Shown here: piece by piece, positions 45,938-55,660 of the stretch
Position numbering within the stretch: position 1 is the first letter of the stretch
How the letters are laid out: each line of letters begins with the position of its first letter
Source: Bradyrhizobium oligotrophicum S58
GTDB taxonomy: Bacteria; Pseudomonadota; Alphaproteobacteria; Rhizobiales; Xanthobacteraceae
NCBI RefSeq assembly: GCF_000344805.1
Contig: NC_020453.1
Coordinates: forward strand, 7,668,001 to 7,732,000
Length of the DNA: 64,000 bases
Reading direction: 5' to 3'
Notes under the pieces: model-generated
Told to the model about the DNA's origin: nothing
What the model saw: only the letters and a program-made list of their open reading frames with translations
The model's database searches: none
Program-made: the position numbers and the translations under genes

Positions 45938-46735
45938 TCAATCGCCAGGCGTCCATCGAACATCTTCGTACCGCAGCGGCGGGCTGTCCCACGACGAGAT
46001 GGCGCGGGTCACCGCAGCCGCGATCAGCTCCTCGATTCCGGGAGCACAGCCGACCACGCCGGCAGAAACAATGTCGTCACGCGCCAGCTCCACCATCAAT
46101 CTTGGCATGTCGCGCGCGCCATGCAGCCCTTCACCGGAAAACAGGCCGACCACGACTGCGGGACCGGAAACCTGCCGCGCAACTTCACCAAGGTGTGGCC
46201 GCTCCTCCAGGAATGCAGTCCGGACATCTGCAAACACGGCGCTGTGGCCAATCTCCTTTGCTATCTGTTCGGCCGCTTCGCGGGATTCGGACCTGCGCCG
46301 AGAGCCATGCGCCAACAAGACGACGGCACAGTCCGCCGGTGAAACATCGGTCGCTTTGGCAGCCCGCCGTGCGCATTGCGTGATGAACGCCGGCAGGGCG
46401 GGATCCATGCCGAGCGGAGGCAGGCTCATGACCTCCCGCTTACGATGCCTGTCGGCGTCGTCGAGCAGTTGCACCAGGCGGTCACGGCTGAAATAGCCCG
46501 ACGACACGAACAGCGGATAGACGATGACCCGGTGCGCCGTCAGCCGGCGCAGCGCCGCTTCGATGCCGGGCTCACCGGAGATGAAGCCGACCCCGACCTC
46601 GGATACGAGACCGCGAGCGGACAGCGCTTGCGCGATCCGCCATACGCCGTCATTGCCCGCTCCCTCCCGCCGTTCGCCATGGGCGGCGAGCAGCAGCGCC
46701 GTGTCGAACGGATGCGGCTCAGTGGCTGGTCCCAT
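45938..46735 (-). CDS. CbiX/SirB-like sirohydrochlorin chelatase in the nir operon
   Basis: 265 residues with two CbiX-type halves: LLLAAHGERR near residue 14 and VVLLAHGSRRR near residue 136. The conserved His of each may coordinate the metal. Class II chelatases insert Fe or Co into sirohydrochlorin. As the last gene of the heme d1 operon (its start overlaps the nirN end by 17 bases), the iron-inserting role that forms siroheme, the d1 precursor, is the natural reading. No precorrin-2 dehydrogenase is in the cluster, so that step must be supplied elsewhere. Confidence 0.85.
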   Translation of the reverse strand: MGPATEPHPFDTALLLAAHGERREGAGNDGVWRIAQALSARGLVSEVGVGFISGEPGIEAALRRLTAHRVIVYPLFVSSGYFSRDRLVQLLDDADRHRKREVMSLPPLGMDPALPAFITQCARRAAKATDVSPADCAVVLLAHGSRRRSESREAAEQIAKEIGHSAVFADVRTAFLEERPHLGEVARQVSGPAVVVGLFSGEGLHGARDMPRLMVELARDDIVSAGVVGCAPGIEELIAAAVTRAISSWDSPPLRYEDVRWTPGD

Positions 46736-48275
46736 CGGAGAAGGTGATCTTGTTCCAGACGTTGTACTTGCCCGAGGGGCGCGACATCGGCAGCCGCTTC
46801 AGCTCGGTGAACGTTTGCGCATCGTACACCACGAGCGCACCCTGATCCTCCCAGATCGACACCAGCGCATGCCGGCCGCTCTTGTCGAACTCGACATGGG
46901 CGGCCGTCTTGCCTGGCTCCGGCGTGATGCTGCGCACCACTTCGAGGCTACGCTTGTCTATGATCGACAGGGTGTCCTTTTTCGCGCCCATCATGCTGTC
47001 GGTCCAGGCATAGGGCGTGTTCTCGTGGCTGCGCATGAAGAAGCCGGGACCGGGCGTCTCGATCACTTTCACCTCCGACCAATCCTGCATGTCGAGCACG
47101 CTGATCTTGCCTTCCTTCAACAGCGGCGTCGCCATCACGCGGCGGCCGTCCCAGGTCCATGAGATGCCGGAGCCGAGATGCGGCAGGCCGGGCAGATCGA
47201 GCTGCTTGACGTCGCGGCCGACGGTGAGGTTGACGACGATCGCCCTGCCCTCGCGCGCCGAGCCGATCAGGTTGCGATAGGGCGGATCGAAAAAGAAGTC
47301 GTCGAGCGGCTCCGGCACCTCGATCCGGCGCAGCGCGAACAGGCCCTGCGACGACGGCAGCGCCTCGATCATGCCCTTCTCGTGGCTATGGACGAAGCCC
47401 GGATAGACCGGCGGCGCATTCGGATCGGTCGCGATCTCCCAGATCTCGCCGACGTCCTTGAGCGCGGCAATGAAGCTGTCGCGCGGCGGCGCCTGGTAGA
47501 CGGCCGAGACGCGCGAGGACTTGCCGTGCTTGTCCTTGACGTCGAAGATCTTCTCCACGGAGAGATCGTCGGTCGACAGCATCACCAGCGTGTGCGGCAG
47601 ATAATTGGCGACCGCGATGTGCTTGCCGTCGCGCGAGATGGCGATGTTGCGCGCATTGATCCCGGCGCGTACCTCCGCCAGCATGGTCAAGGTCCACAGA
47701 TCATATTTGCTGACCCAGCCGTCGCGCGACATGAAGAACACGTAACGGCCGTCGGGGGTGAATTTCGGCCCGCCATGCAACGCGAAGCGGGTCTGGAACC
47801 GCGTCAACGGCTCGAAGCGGTCGCCATCGAGGATGGTGGCGTGATGATCGCCGGCCTCGACCACGACGAACAGGTTCATCGGATCGGCATCGAAGCGCGG
47901 CCTGTCCAGTTTCTCCGCCTGCGCGTGCACGACGCGGCTCGCCTCGATCTCATGCTGGCCCCAGACGGGAATGTCCGGCAGCGGCGTCGAGATATAGGCG
48001 ACGAGTGCGGCGATCTCGTCCTTGGCGAGCTTGCCGGCAAAACCTGGCATCTGCGTCGCCGTGCGGCCATCGGCGATGACGGCGCCCGCCCGCGCCCCCA
48101 TCATGCGGCCGAGATTTTCCGGCAGCAATGCCGGCCCGAGCCGGCCGAGACGGTCGGCGCCGTGACACTCCGCGCAATTGTCCGCGAACAATTTTGTGGC
48201 ATCGGGTTCGGCGCGGGCCGCCCCCGTCAGCGCAGCAGCGACCAACAAGGCTTCAAGCAGACAGCGGAGCTTCAT
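46719..48275 (-). CDS. nirN: NirN, dihydro-heme d1 dehydrogenase-like cytochrome
   Basis: 518 residues. A signal peptide (about 1-22) is followed by a cytochrome c domain with CAECH (Cys34, Cys37, His38), then a d1-type eight-bladed propeller (about 130-518) without the N-terminal arm of NirS. NirN binds dihydro-heme d1 and catalyses the last step of heme d1 formation in the periplasm. It overlaps nirJ by 23 bases. Confidence 0.9.
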   Translation of the reverse strand: MKLRCLLEALLVAAALTGAARAEPDATKLFADNCAECHGADRLGRLGPALLPENLGRMMGARAGAVIADGRTATQMPGFAGKLAKDEIAALVAYISTPLPDIPVWGQHEIEASRVVHAQAEKLDRPRFDADPMNLFVVVEAGDHHATILDGDRFEPLTRFQTRFALHGGPKFTPDGRYVFFMSRDGWVSKYDLWTLTMLAEVRAGINARNIAISRDGKHIAVANYLPHTLVMLSTDDLSVEKIFDVKDKHGKSSRVSAVYQAPPRDSFIAALKDVGEIWEIATDPNAPPVYPGFVHSHEKGMIEALPSSQGLFALRRIEVPEPLDDFFFDPPYRNLIGSAREGRAIVVNLTVGRDVKQLDLPGLPHLGSGISWTWDGRRVMATPLLKEGKISVLDMQDWSEVKVIETPGPGFFMRSHENTPYAWTDSMMGAKKDTLSIIDKRSLEVVRSITPEPGKTAAHVEFDKSGRHALVSIWEDQGALVVYDAQTFTELKRLPMSRPSGKYNVWNKITFSDGTSH

Positions 48276-49461
48276 GACTCATTCCGCGGTAGAGTGAGGT
48301 CTTGACGCGGTCGACCGGCCCGGCCAGCCCGATCTCTGCATCGGTGAGGTAGCAGCCGGGGTCCTCGGCCCAGGCATCGCCGGTGATCCGCAGCGCGCGC
48401 ACGCGCGTATTGCCATTGCAGATGTCGATATACGCGCAGGCGCCGCAACGGCCGCCGACCAAGCGCGGCTTGCGCTTCAGGCCGGCCATGATCGGGTCCG
48501 ACAGGTCGGTCCAGATCGCCGAGAACGGCCGCTCCTTGACGTTGCCGAGATCGTGGTGCCACCACATCGTATCCGGATGCACGTTGCCGAGATTGTCGAT
48601 GTTGGCGACGTTGACGCCCGAGGAATTGCCACCCCAGCGCTTGAGCTTGGCGCGTAGCGCGTCTACGGCGGACGGCACGTTGCGCGCCGCCCATTGCAGC
48701 AGATAGATCGCGTCGGCATCGTTGTTGCCGGTGACGATCTCCATCTCGCTGCCGGCTTGCGCCCAGCGCCAGGCGCGTGCGATCACCATGTCCATGGCCT
48801 CGCGCGTCGTCTGCCATAGCGCATCGTCGCCACGGTTCTTGTTGCCGCGCCCGGCATAGACCAGATGCGACAGATAGAATTTTGGAAAACCTTCGCGCTC
48901 GACCAGGTCGAGCAGCAGCGGCAGCTCCGCCGCGTTGTCCTCCGTCATCGTGAAGCGGACGCCGACCTTGATGCCGCGATCGCGCAGGCGCCGCAGCCCG
49001 CCCAGCGCCTGCTCATAGGCGCCCTCCTTGCGGCGGAAGCGGTCGTGGGTCGCGCCGATGCCGTCGAGCGAGATGCCGACATAATCGTAGCCGATGTCAC
49101 GGATGCGATCGGCCATCGCGTCGTCCACCAAGGTGCCGTTGCTGGACAGGCCGACATAGAAGCGCATCGCCTTGGCACGCTGCGAAATCTCGAAGATGTC
49201 ACGACGCATCAAGGGCTCGCCGCCGGACAGGATCAGCACGGGCACGCGGAATGCCTTGAGATCGTCCATGACGTCGAAGACTTCGGCGGTCGACAATTCG
49301 CCGGGAAAGTCGACATCGCCCGAGATCGAGTAGCAATGCTTGCAGGTGAGGTTGCAGCGGCGGATCAGGTTCCAGATCACCACGGGTCCCGGCGGCTGCC
49401 GCACCGGCCCGGTGGGCGGCGGCTCGTGCAGGTCACGCAGATATTGGCTCAGGCGGAACAT
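48253..49461 (-). CDS. nirJ: NirJ, heme d1 biosynthesis radical SAM enzyme
   Basis: 402 residues. The radical SAM cluster is CNLTCKHCYS (Cys36, Cys40, Cys43), with ILSGGEPLMR and SSNGTLVDD following. A C-terminal SPASM-type region has GGRCGACAYIDICNGNTRVR for auxiliary Fe-S. NirJ removes the propionate side chains of didecarboxysiroheme to form the d1 keto groups. It lies 11 bases behind nirH. Confidence 0.94.
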   Translation of the reverse strand: MFRLSQYLRDLHEPPPTGPVRQPPGPVVIWNLIRRCNLTCKHCYSISGDVDFPGELSTAEVFDVMDDLKAFRVPVLILSGGEPLMRRDIFEISQRAKAMRFYVGLSSNGTLVDDAMADRIRDIGYDYVGISLDGIGATHDRFRRKEGAYEQALGGLRRLRDRGIKVGVRFTMTEDNAAELPLLLDLVEREGFPKFYLSHLVYAGRGNKNRGDDALWQTTREAMDMVIARAWRWAQAGSEMEIVTGNNDADAIYLLQWAARNVPSAVDALRAKLKRWGGNSSGVNVANIDNLGNVHPDTMWWHHDLGNVKERPFSAIWTDLSDPIMAGLKRKPRLVGGRCGACAYIDICNGNTRVRALRITGDAWAEDPGCYLTDAEIGLAGPVDRVKTSLYRGMSHEAPLSA

Positions 49462-49472
49462 GACCCGTCTCC

Positions 49473-49949
49473 TCAGGCAGCGATGCGAAGTCCAGTCTTC
49501 TTCAGGATCCGGGTCGAGAACAGCACCTCGTGCGCACGCGCCGCGGGACCGATCAGGCGGGCGATGTCGGCAACCTCAGACCTGACCTCGTCGCGCGTGC
49601 GGCCATGCACCATGGCGAACAGATTGTACGGCCACAGCGGCAGATGGCGCGGACGCTCATAGCAATGGGTGACGGCATCGAGCGCGCCGACCATGGCGCC
49701 GACCTCAGCGATTTCCTCGTCGGCGACATCCCACACCGACATGCCGTTAGCGGTGAAGCCGAGCGCATAATGGTTCGGGATCGCACCGATGCGCCGGATC
49801 GCCCCGCGCGCCAGGAGGTCCTGCAGTCGCGCGATCACCTGGGCCTCGGGCAGGCCGAGCTGGTCCGCCAGCGCGGCATAGGGCTCGCGCACCAGCGGCA
49901 AGCCGCCTTGCGTGGCGGCAATCAGCTTGCGATCGATGGCATCAAGCAT
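49473..49949 (-). CDS. nirH: NirH, siroheme decarboxylase subunit (AsnC/Lrp-like)
   Basis: 158 residues with an AsnC-type helix-turn-helix (about 1-55, LVREPYAALADQLGLPEAQV) and a C-terminal regulatory-like fold used as the catalytic part of NirDLGH. YERPRHLPLWPYNLFAMVHG carries the conserved His/Tyr region, and it ends EVLFSTRILKKTG. It is 3 bases from nirG. Assignment as NirH instead of NirG or NirL is from order and the C-terminal VLFSTR motif. Confidence 0.83.
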   Translation of the reverse strand: MLDAIDRKLIAATQGGLPLVREPYAALADQLGLPEAQVIARLQDLLARGAIRRIGAIPNHYALGFTANGMSVWDVADEEIAEVGAMVGALDAVTHCYERPRHLPLWPYNLFAMVHGRTRDEVRSEVADIARLIGPAARAHEVLFSTRILKKTGLRIAA

Positions 49950-49952
49950 GGA

Positions 49953-50405
49953 TTACACCTCCACCCGGAAGCCGACGAAAAACTCCTGCCGCTTAGGCAT
50001 CGCATGGACGACAAGCCCGGTCTCGCGCTCGATCTCGGCCAAGACGGCGTCGATCCGCGCCGGGTCCTCGGAGGAGACGACGAACCACATGTTGAGCGCG
50101 TGGCCGCGCTCGTAGTTATGCGCGACCTCGGGATGGGCATTGACCTGGTTGGCCACCGCATCGAACCGCGCCGGCGGCACGGCGATCGCGGCGAGGCACA
50201 CGGCGCCGCCGAGCTCCACGGCGTTCCACAGCGGCCCGAACCGGCTCAACTGACCCGCCGCGATCAGTTCGCCGACGCCTTCAATCAATTCATCCTCGGT
50301 GAGCCCGAGCGCAGCGCCGGCTTCGCGGAAGGGCCGCGACGTCAGCGGAAAACCGCCTTGCAGGCCGTTGATGATCGCGCGTCCCGTCGGATCCACGATG
50401 CCCAT
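49953..50405 (-). CDS. nirG: NirG, siroheme decarboxylase subunit (AsnC/Lrp-like)
   Basis: 150 residues of the same Lrp-like fold: GGFPLTSRPFREAGAALGLT, SRFGPLWNAVELGGAVCLAA and EVAHNYERGHALNMWFVVSS. It overlaps the nirDL stop by one base (TGATG), so translation is coupled. With NirDL and NirH it forms the complex that decarboxylates siroheme at C12 and C18. Confidence 0.85.
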   Translation of the reverse strand: MGIVDPTGRAIINGLQGGFPLTSRPFREAGAALGLTEDELIEGVGELIAAGQLSRFGPLWNAVELGGAVCLAAIAVPPARFDAVANQVNAHPEVAHNYERGHALNMWFVVSSEDPARIDAVLAEIERETGLVVHAMPKRQEFFVGFRVEV

Positions 50406-51388
50406 CAGCTCGCCTCCTTCAGCTCGGCGAAAACAGCGCCGCGCTGCTTGAAGCAGCGGGTCGAGAACAGCACGTCGTGCGGCAGCAGCCCGGTGTCGGC
50501 CTGCAGCGCGAGATCGTCGAGCACGGCATAGGCCTCATCGCGCGATTTCGCGTGCACCATGCAGAACAGATTGTAGCGCCAGAACGGCAGGCGCCGCGGC
50601 CGCTGGTAGCACAGGGTCACGCGCGGATGGCGCGCGAACATGGCGGCAACGGCATCGACCATGTCGTCCGGCACGTCCCACACCGCCATCGCATTGGCGC
50701 GGTAGCCGAGCTTGTCGTGACGCAGGACGCAGCCGAACCGTGTGACGACGCCGGCGGCGACCAGATGCTCCAGCCGGCCGATCACATCGGCTTCGTCGAG
50801 ACCAAGCGCGTCGGCGACCGCGCGATAGGGCGTCTCGACCAGCGGCAGGCCATCCTGGATCGCGGCGAGAATATTGCGGTCGGCGGGCGCGGGTGTATAG
50901 CCGATCGCGCCGGCCTTGGTGCGCGGCTGCGACGTCTCGGGACTGAGCGAAAAGCCAAGTCCGAGATGATAGGCGCGCAGCATCGGCAGATCGAGCACCG
51001 CAATCCCGGTCTGCGCAGCGATGCTGCGCATCGCAGAACGGATCGCATCCACATTGGCGCCGGCCAGCACGAACCACAGGTTCAAATCATGCGTGCGCTC
51101 GTAGTTGTGCGTGACCAGCGGCTGCCGGCTCACCAGCGTGGCAACCTGCTCCAGCCGTTCCGCCGGCACCTGCATCACCGCCAGCGTCGAGGCGCCGACC
51201 GTGTTCGGCCGCACCACGGCGCCGATCCGCGAGATCACCTCGCGCGCATGCATGGCGCGGAAGATGCCGATCGTCTCGGTCTGGTTCAGCGCCGCGGAGC
51301 GTCCGACGACCTCGAACGGCCGCTCGACCAGCGGAAAATTGTGCTGCCAGCGATCGATCAAGGCGAGTTCGGTCGGGTTCGGCGTCAT
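50405..51388 (-). CDS. NirDL, fused siroheme decarboxylase subunits
   Basis: 327 residues, about twice a single subunit. The first half (about 1-155) has ERPFEVVGRSAALNQTETIG and THNYERTHDLNLWFVLAGAN; the second half (about 168-327) has ETPYRAVADALGLDEADVIG and LCYQRPRRLPFWRYNLFCMV. The halves correspond to the NirD and NirL types, joined by SQPRTKAGAIGYTPA. NirDL fusions are known in Paracoccus-type clusters. It overlaps nirF by 4 bases and nirG by 1. Confidence 0.88.
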   Translation of the reverse strand: MTPNPTELALIDRWQHNFPLVERPFEVVGRSAALNQTETIGIFRAMHAREVISRIGAVVRPNTVGASTLAVMQVPAERLEQVATLVSRQPLVTHNYERTHDLNLWFVLAGANVDAIRSAMRSIAAQTGIAVLDLPMLRAYHLGLGFSLSPETSQPRTKAGAIGYTPAPADRNILAAIQDGLPLVETPYRAVADALGLDEADVIGRLEHLVAAGVVTRFGCVLRHDKLGYRANAMAVWDVPDDMVDAVAAMFARHPRVTLCYQRPRRLPFWRYNLFCMVHAKSRDEAYAVLDDLALQADTGLLPHDVLFSTRCFKQRGAVFAELKEAS

Positions 51389-52560
51389 TGTCCAATCCTC
51401 GTCGCACGCACGGTGAAGAAAATTCCGGAGGGCTTCTGCGCCGGGATCTCGGCCTTCTTGGCAAACGTCGTGGCGTCATAGACGTCGACCCGGTCGGCAT
51501 CGCGCACGGAGACCCAGACCTCATTGCCACGCGGCGTGAACTCCATGTGCAGCACCGCCGGTCCCGGCGCGAAGCGGTGCACGATCTTCAGCGACAGCGT
51601 GTCGACGATTTCGATGGTGTCGTTGCGCGGATGCGCAAAGTTGACCCAGACGTAGCGACCGTCGGGCCGCGCCACCGCGAACACCGGCTGGCCATGGGTG
51701 GCGATGCGGCCGACCTCCTTGAAGTCGCGCAGATCCACCGCGATCAGATCGTGGTGGCCGACAGCCGGCAGCAGCAGCCGGTCGCCGACGGCGGCCCAGC
51801 CTTCGAGATGCGGCATCTTGTAGACCGGCAGCGGCTCCTCGCCCTTGCCATATCCGTTGAGGATGCGCTCGGCCCTGAGCGGCGTCTGCCAAGTGTCGAC
51901 ATGGACGACACCGTCCTCACCGAACAGGCCGGCGAGATAATGCCTGCCATCCGGTGTGACGTTGCCGTCATAGGGCAGCTTGCCGATGCCGGTCAGCTTG
52001 GTGAGCTGCGGCGCCTTGGCGTCGGTGAGATCGGCGACCCAGATCTCGCCGGCGTCGTATAGCGACCACGCGAAGCGCCGCCCCGGCAGGTCGACGAGGC
52101 CGAGCGTCTTCGACGATTTTCCATCGGCGCCGGTGGCGGGAATGTCGATGACGGGATCGAGCGTCTTCGCATCGAATACGCGCACCCCGCCCGGTTCGTA
52201 GTTCGAGACGGCGATCAGCGTGCCATCGTCGGAGATGGCGCCGCCGATCGCATTGCCGGCCTGCACGATACGCCTCACGATCGAGGCCGTCAGCAGGTCG
52301 ACCTTGGTCAGCCCGCCGTCGCGACCAAACACGAAGGCGAAACGCTGGTCCGGCGAGAACACGACGGAAGCATGCGAGAGATCGCCGAGCCCCTCGACGC
52401 GGCCGATCGTCCCGCGCTGGCTGGTATCGACGACCAGCACAGAGCCGGTGGCGCGCTCGATGACGATGCCGAGATCGCCGGTGCCGCGCAATTCGGTCGC
52501 CTGCGCCAGCAACGGCAGCATGCAGACGAGCGCAAACCACAGCTTCGTTCCGAGCCTCAT
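51385..52560 (-). CDS. nirF: NirF, heme d1 biosynthesis protein
   Basis: 391 residues. A short signal (about 1-22, MRLGTKLWFALVCMLPLLAQ) precedes an eight-bladed d1-type propeller without cytochrome c: GTGDLGIVIERATGSVLVVD, FSPDQRFAFVFGRDGGLTKV, and a later AVGHHDLIAVDLR. NirF binds heme d1 or its precursor and is needed for d1 synthesis; its exact reaction is debated. It overlaps nirC by 4 bases (ATGA). Confidence 0.92.
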   Translation of the reverse strand: MRLGTKLWFALVCMLPLLAQATELRGTGDLGIVIERATGSVLVVDTSQRGTIGRVEGLGDLSHASVVFSPDQRFAFVFGRDGGLTKVDLLTASIVRRIVQAGNAIGGAISDDGTLIAVSNYEPGGVRVFDAKTLDPVIDIPATGADGKSSKTLGLVDLPGRRFAWSLYDAGEIWVADLTDAKAPQLTKLTGIGKLPYDGNVTPDGRHYLAGLFGEDGVVHVDTWQTPLRAERILNGYGKGEEPLPVYKMPHLEGWAAVGDRLLLPAVGHHDLIAVDLRDFKEVGRIATHGQPVFAVARPDGRYVWVNFAHPRNDTIEIVDTLSLKIVHRFAPGPAVLHMEFTPRGNEVWVSVRDADRVDVYDATTFAKKAEIPAQKPSGIFFTVRATRIGQ

Positions 52561-52895
52561 GGCAGATTGCCCTCCTGCAGCCGCGCGACGATCCAGCGAG
52601 CATCCTCTTCGCTGATCAATGGACGCCAGGGCGGCATCGGCGTGCCCGGCACACCGTCGAGCACGATGCTGACGAGTTGATCGCTGTTCCAGGCACGCAG
52701 ATGATCCGGCGTCAGCGGCTTGCCGAGCCCGCCCTTCAAGGTCAGCCCGTGACAGGAGCCGCAGTCCTGCCGCACCAGATTGGCGAGCTTGGCAGGGTCC
52801 GGCGAGGCTTCACCCGCGCAGGCGACCGTCGTCGCCACGATCCACAGGCCGATGGCGCTAGGCCACGACGGAGATGGCACCGACATCGGTCCCAT
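52557..52895 (-). CDS. nirC: NirC, small c-type cytochrome
   Basis: 112 residues from ATG 52895, with GGAGTGAG upstream; ATG 52886 is an alternative. A signal peptide covers about 1-27. The heme-binding CGSCHGLTLKGGLGKPLTPD (Cys45, Cys48, His49) and the distal Met in GTPMPPWRPLIS are present. NirC passes electrons during d1 maturation or to NirS. Its 5' end overlaps the 3' end of the SUMT gene by 38 bases. Confidence 0.88.
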   Translation of the reverse strand: MGPMSVPSPSWPSAIGLWIVATTVACAGEASPDPAKLANLVRQDCGSCHGLTLKGGLGKPLTPDHLRAWNSDQLVSIVLDGVPGTPMPPWRPLISEEDARWIVARLQEGNLP

Positions 52896-53637
52896 GGTTC
52901 TGCTCACTCCGCTGCAAGGCCATGCCGGCGACACGGCCGATGATGAACAGCACGGGTCCGGTGAATGCCGCCTCGCGCGTCACTGCTGTGAGCGCGTCCA
53001 GGCGTGTGCATATTCGCCGCTCCTGTGCCGTCGTTCCTTGACACACCGCAAGCACCGGCAACGATCCCGGCAGCCCGCGCGCGATCAGGTTGCGCGTGAT
53101 CTCCTCGACATTGGCGAGGCCCATGTAGACGACCAGCGTCGTGTCCGGATCGGCCAGGCTGTCCCAGTCGAGCTCGAGCGGCTCATCGGCTTTGCGATGG
53201 CCGGTCACATAGCGAACGCCGGTGGCGAGCCCGCGATGAGTCAACGGAATCCGCGCCGCGGCCGCACAACCCTGCGCCGCCGTGATGCCCGGAATCACCT
53301 CATAAGGAATGCCTGCGGCCTCGAGCTCGGCAGCCTCTTCCGAACCGCGGCCGAAGATGAAGGGATCGCCACCCTTCAGGCGGACCACGGTGCGCCCGGC
53401 CCGGCCGAGCTTCACAAGAATATCGTTGATCTCGACCTGCGGCACCGGATGCAAGCCGGCCTGCTTGCCGACATTGATACGGGCGACGCCGTCACTGATG
53501 GTGGCGAGAATGCCGTCGGGCACCAGGCGGTCGTAGACCACGACGTCGGCCGCGGCGATCGCACGCACCGCCTTGACCGTCAGAAGCTCGGGATCGCCCG
53601 GACCAGCCCCGACCAGATAGACCTTTCCCATCGACAT
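52858..53637 (-). CDS. nirE: uroporphyrinogen-III C-methyltransferase (NirE/CobA type)
   Basis: 259 residues from ATG 53637 (MSMGKVYLVGAGPGDPELLT), with GGAG 8 bases upstream; a GTG at 53721 gives an extension of 28 residues that lacks conservation. SUMT motifs are VGAGPGDPELLTVKA, VYDRLVPDGILA, VVRLKGGDPFIFGRG, VIPGITAAQGCAAAARIPLT and VVYMGLANVEEITR. The enzyme makes precorrin-2 from uroporphyrinogen III, the first committed step to heme d1. It follows nirS directly. Confidence 0.92.
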   Translation of the reverse strand: MSMGKVYLVGAGPGDPELLTVKAVRAIAAADVVVYDRLVPDGILATISDGVARINVGKQAGLHPVPQVEINDILVKLGRAGRTVVRLKGGDPFIFGRGSEEAAELEAAGIPYEVIPGITAAQGCAAAARIPLTHRGLATGVRYVTGHRKADEPLELDWDSLADPDTTLVVYMGLANVEEITRNLIARGLPGSLPVLAVCQGTTAQERRICTRLDALTAVTREAAFTGPVLFIIGRVAGMALQRSEQNHGTDVGAISVVA

Positions 53638-53723
53638 TGCGCGCGCTCCAGCCATCTTCGCTTTCTGCTGACGCCGATGGCGTGGCGATGCTCTCGCCAC
53701 ACCATCGGGCTTCGCGTTCACGT

Positions 53724-55581
<1,858 letters not shown>

Positions 55582-55589
55582 GCCGCCCA

Positions 55590-55603
55590 TTGACCTGCCT
55601 CAA
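55590..55603. promoter_or_regulatory. FNR/NnrR-like box 2 in nirS-nirI gap
   Basis: TTGACCTGCCTCAA has the TTGAC half-site and a CTCAA second half-site. This type of palindrome is used by NnrR/DNR/FnrP regulators to control nirS. It could serve both divergent operons. Confidence 0.65.
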
Positions 55604-55660
55604 TGCGGAGCAGTGAGACAGCGGCCTGATGCCCGACATGCGAAACGCCTCGGGTGGGAT

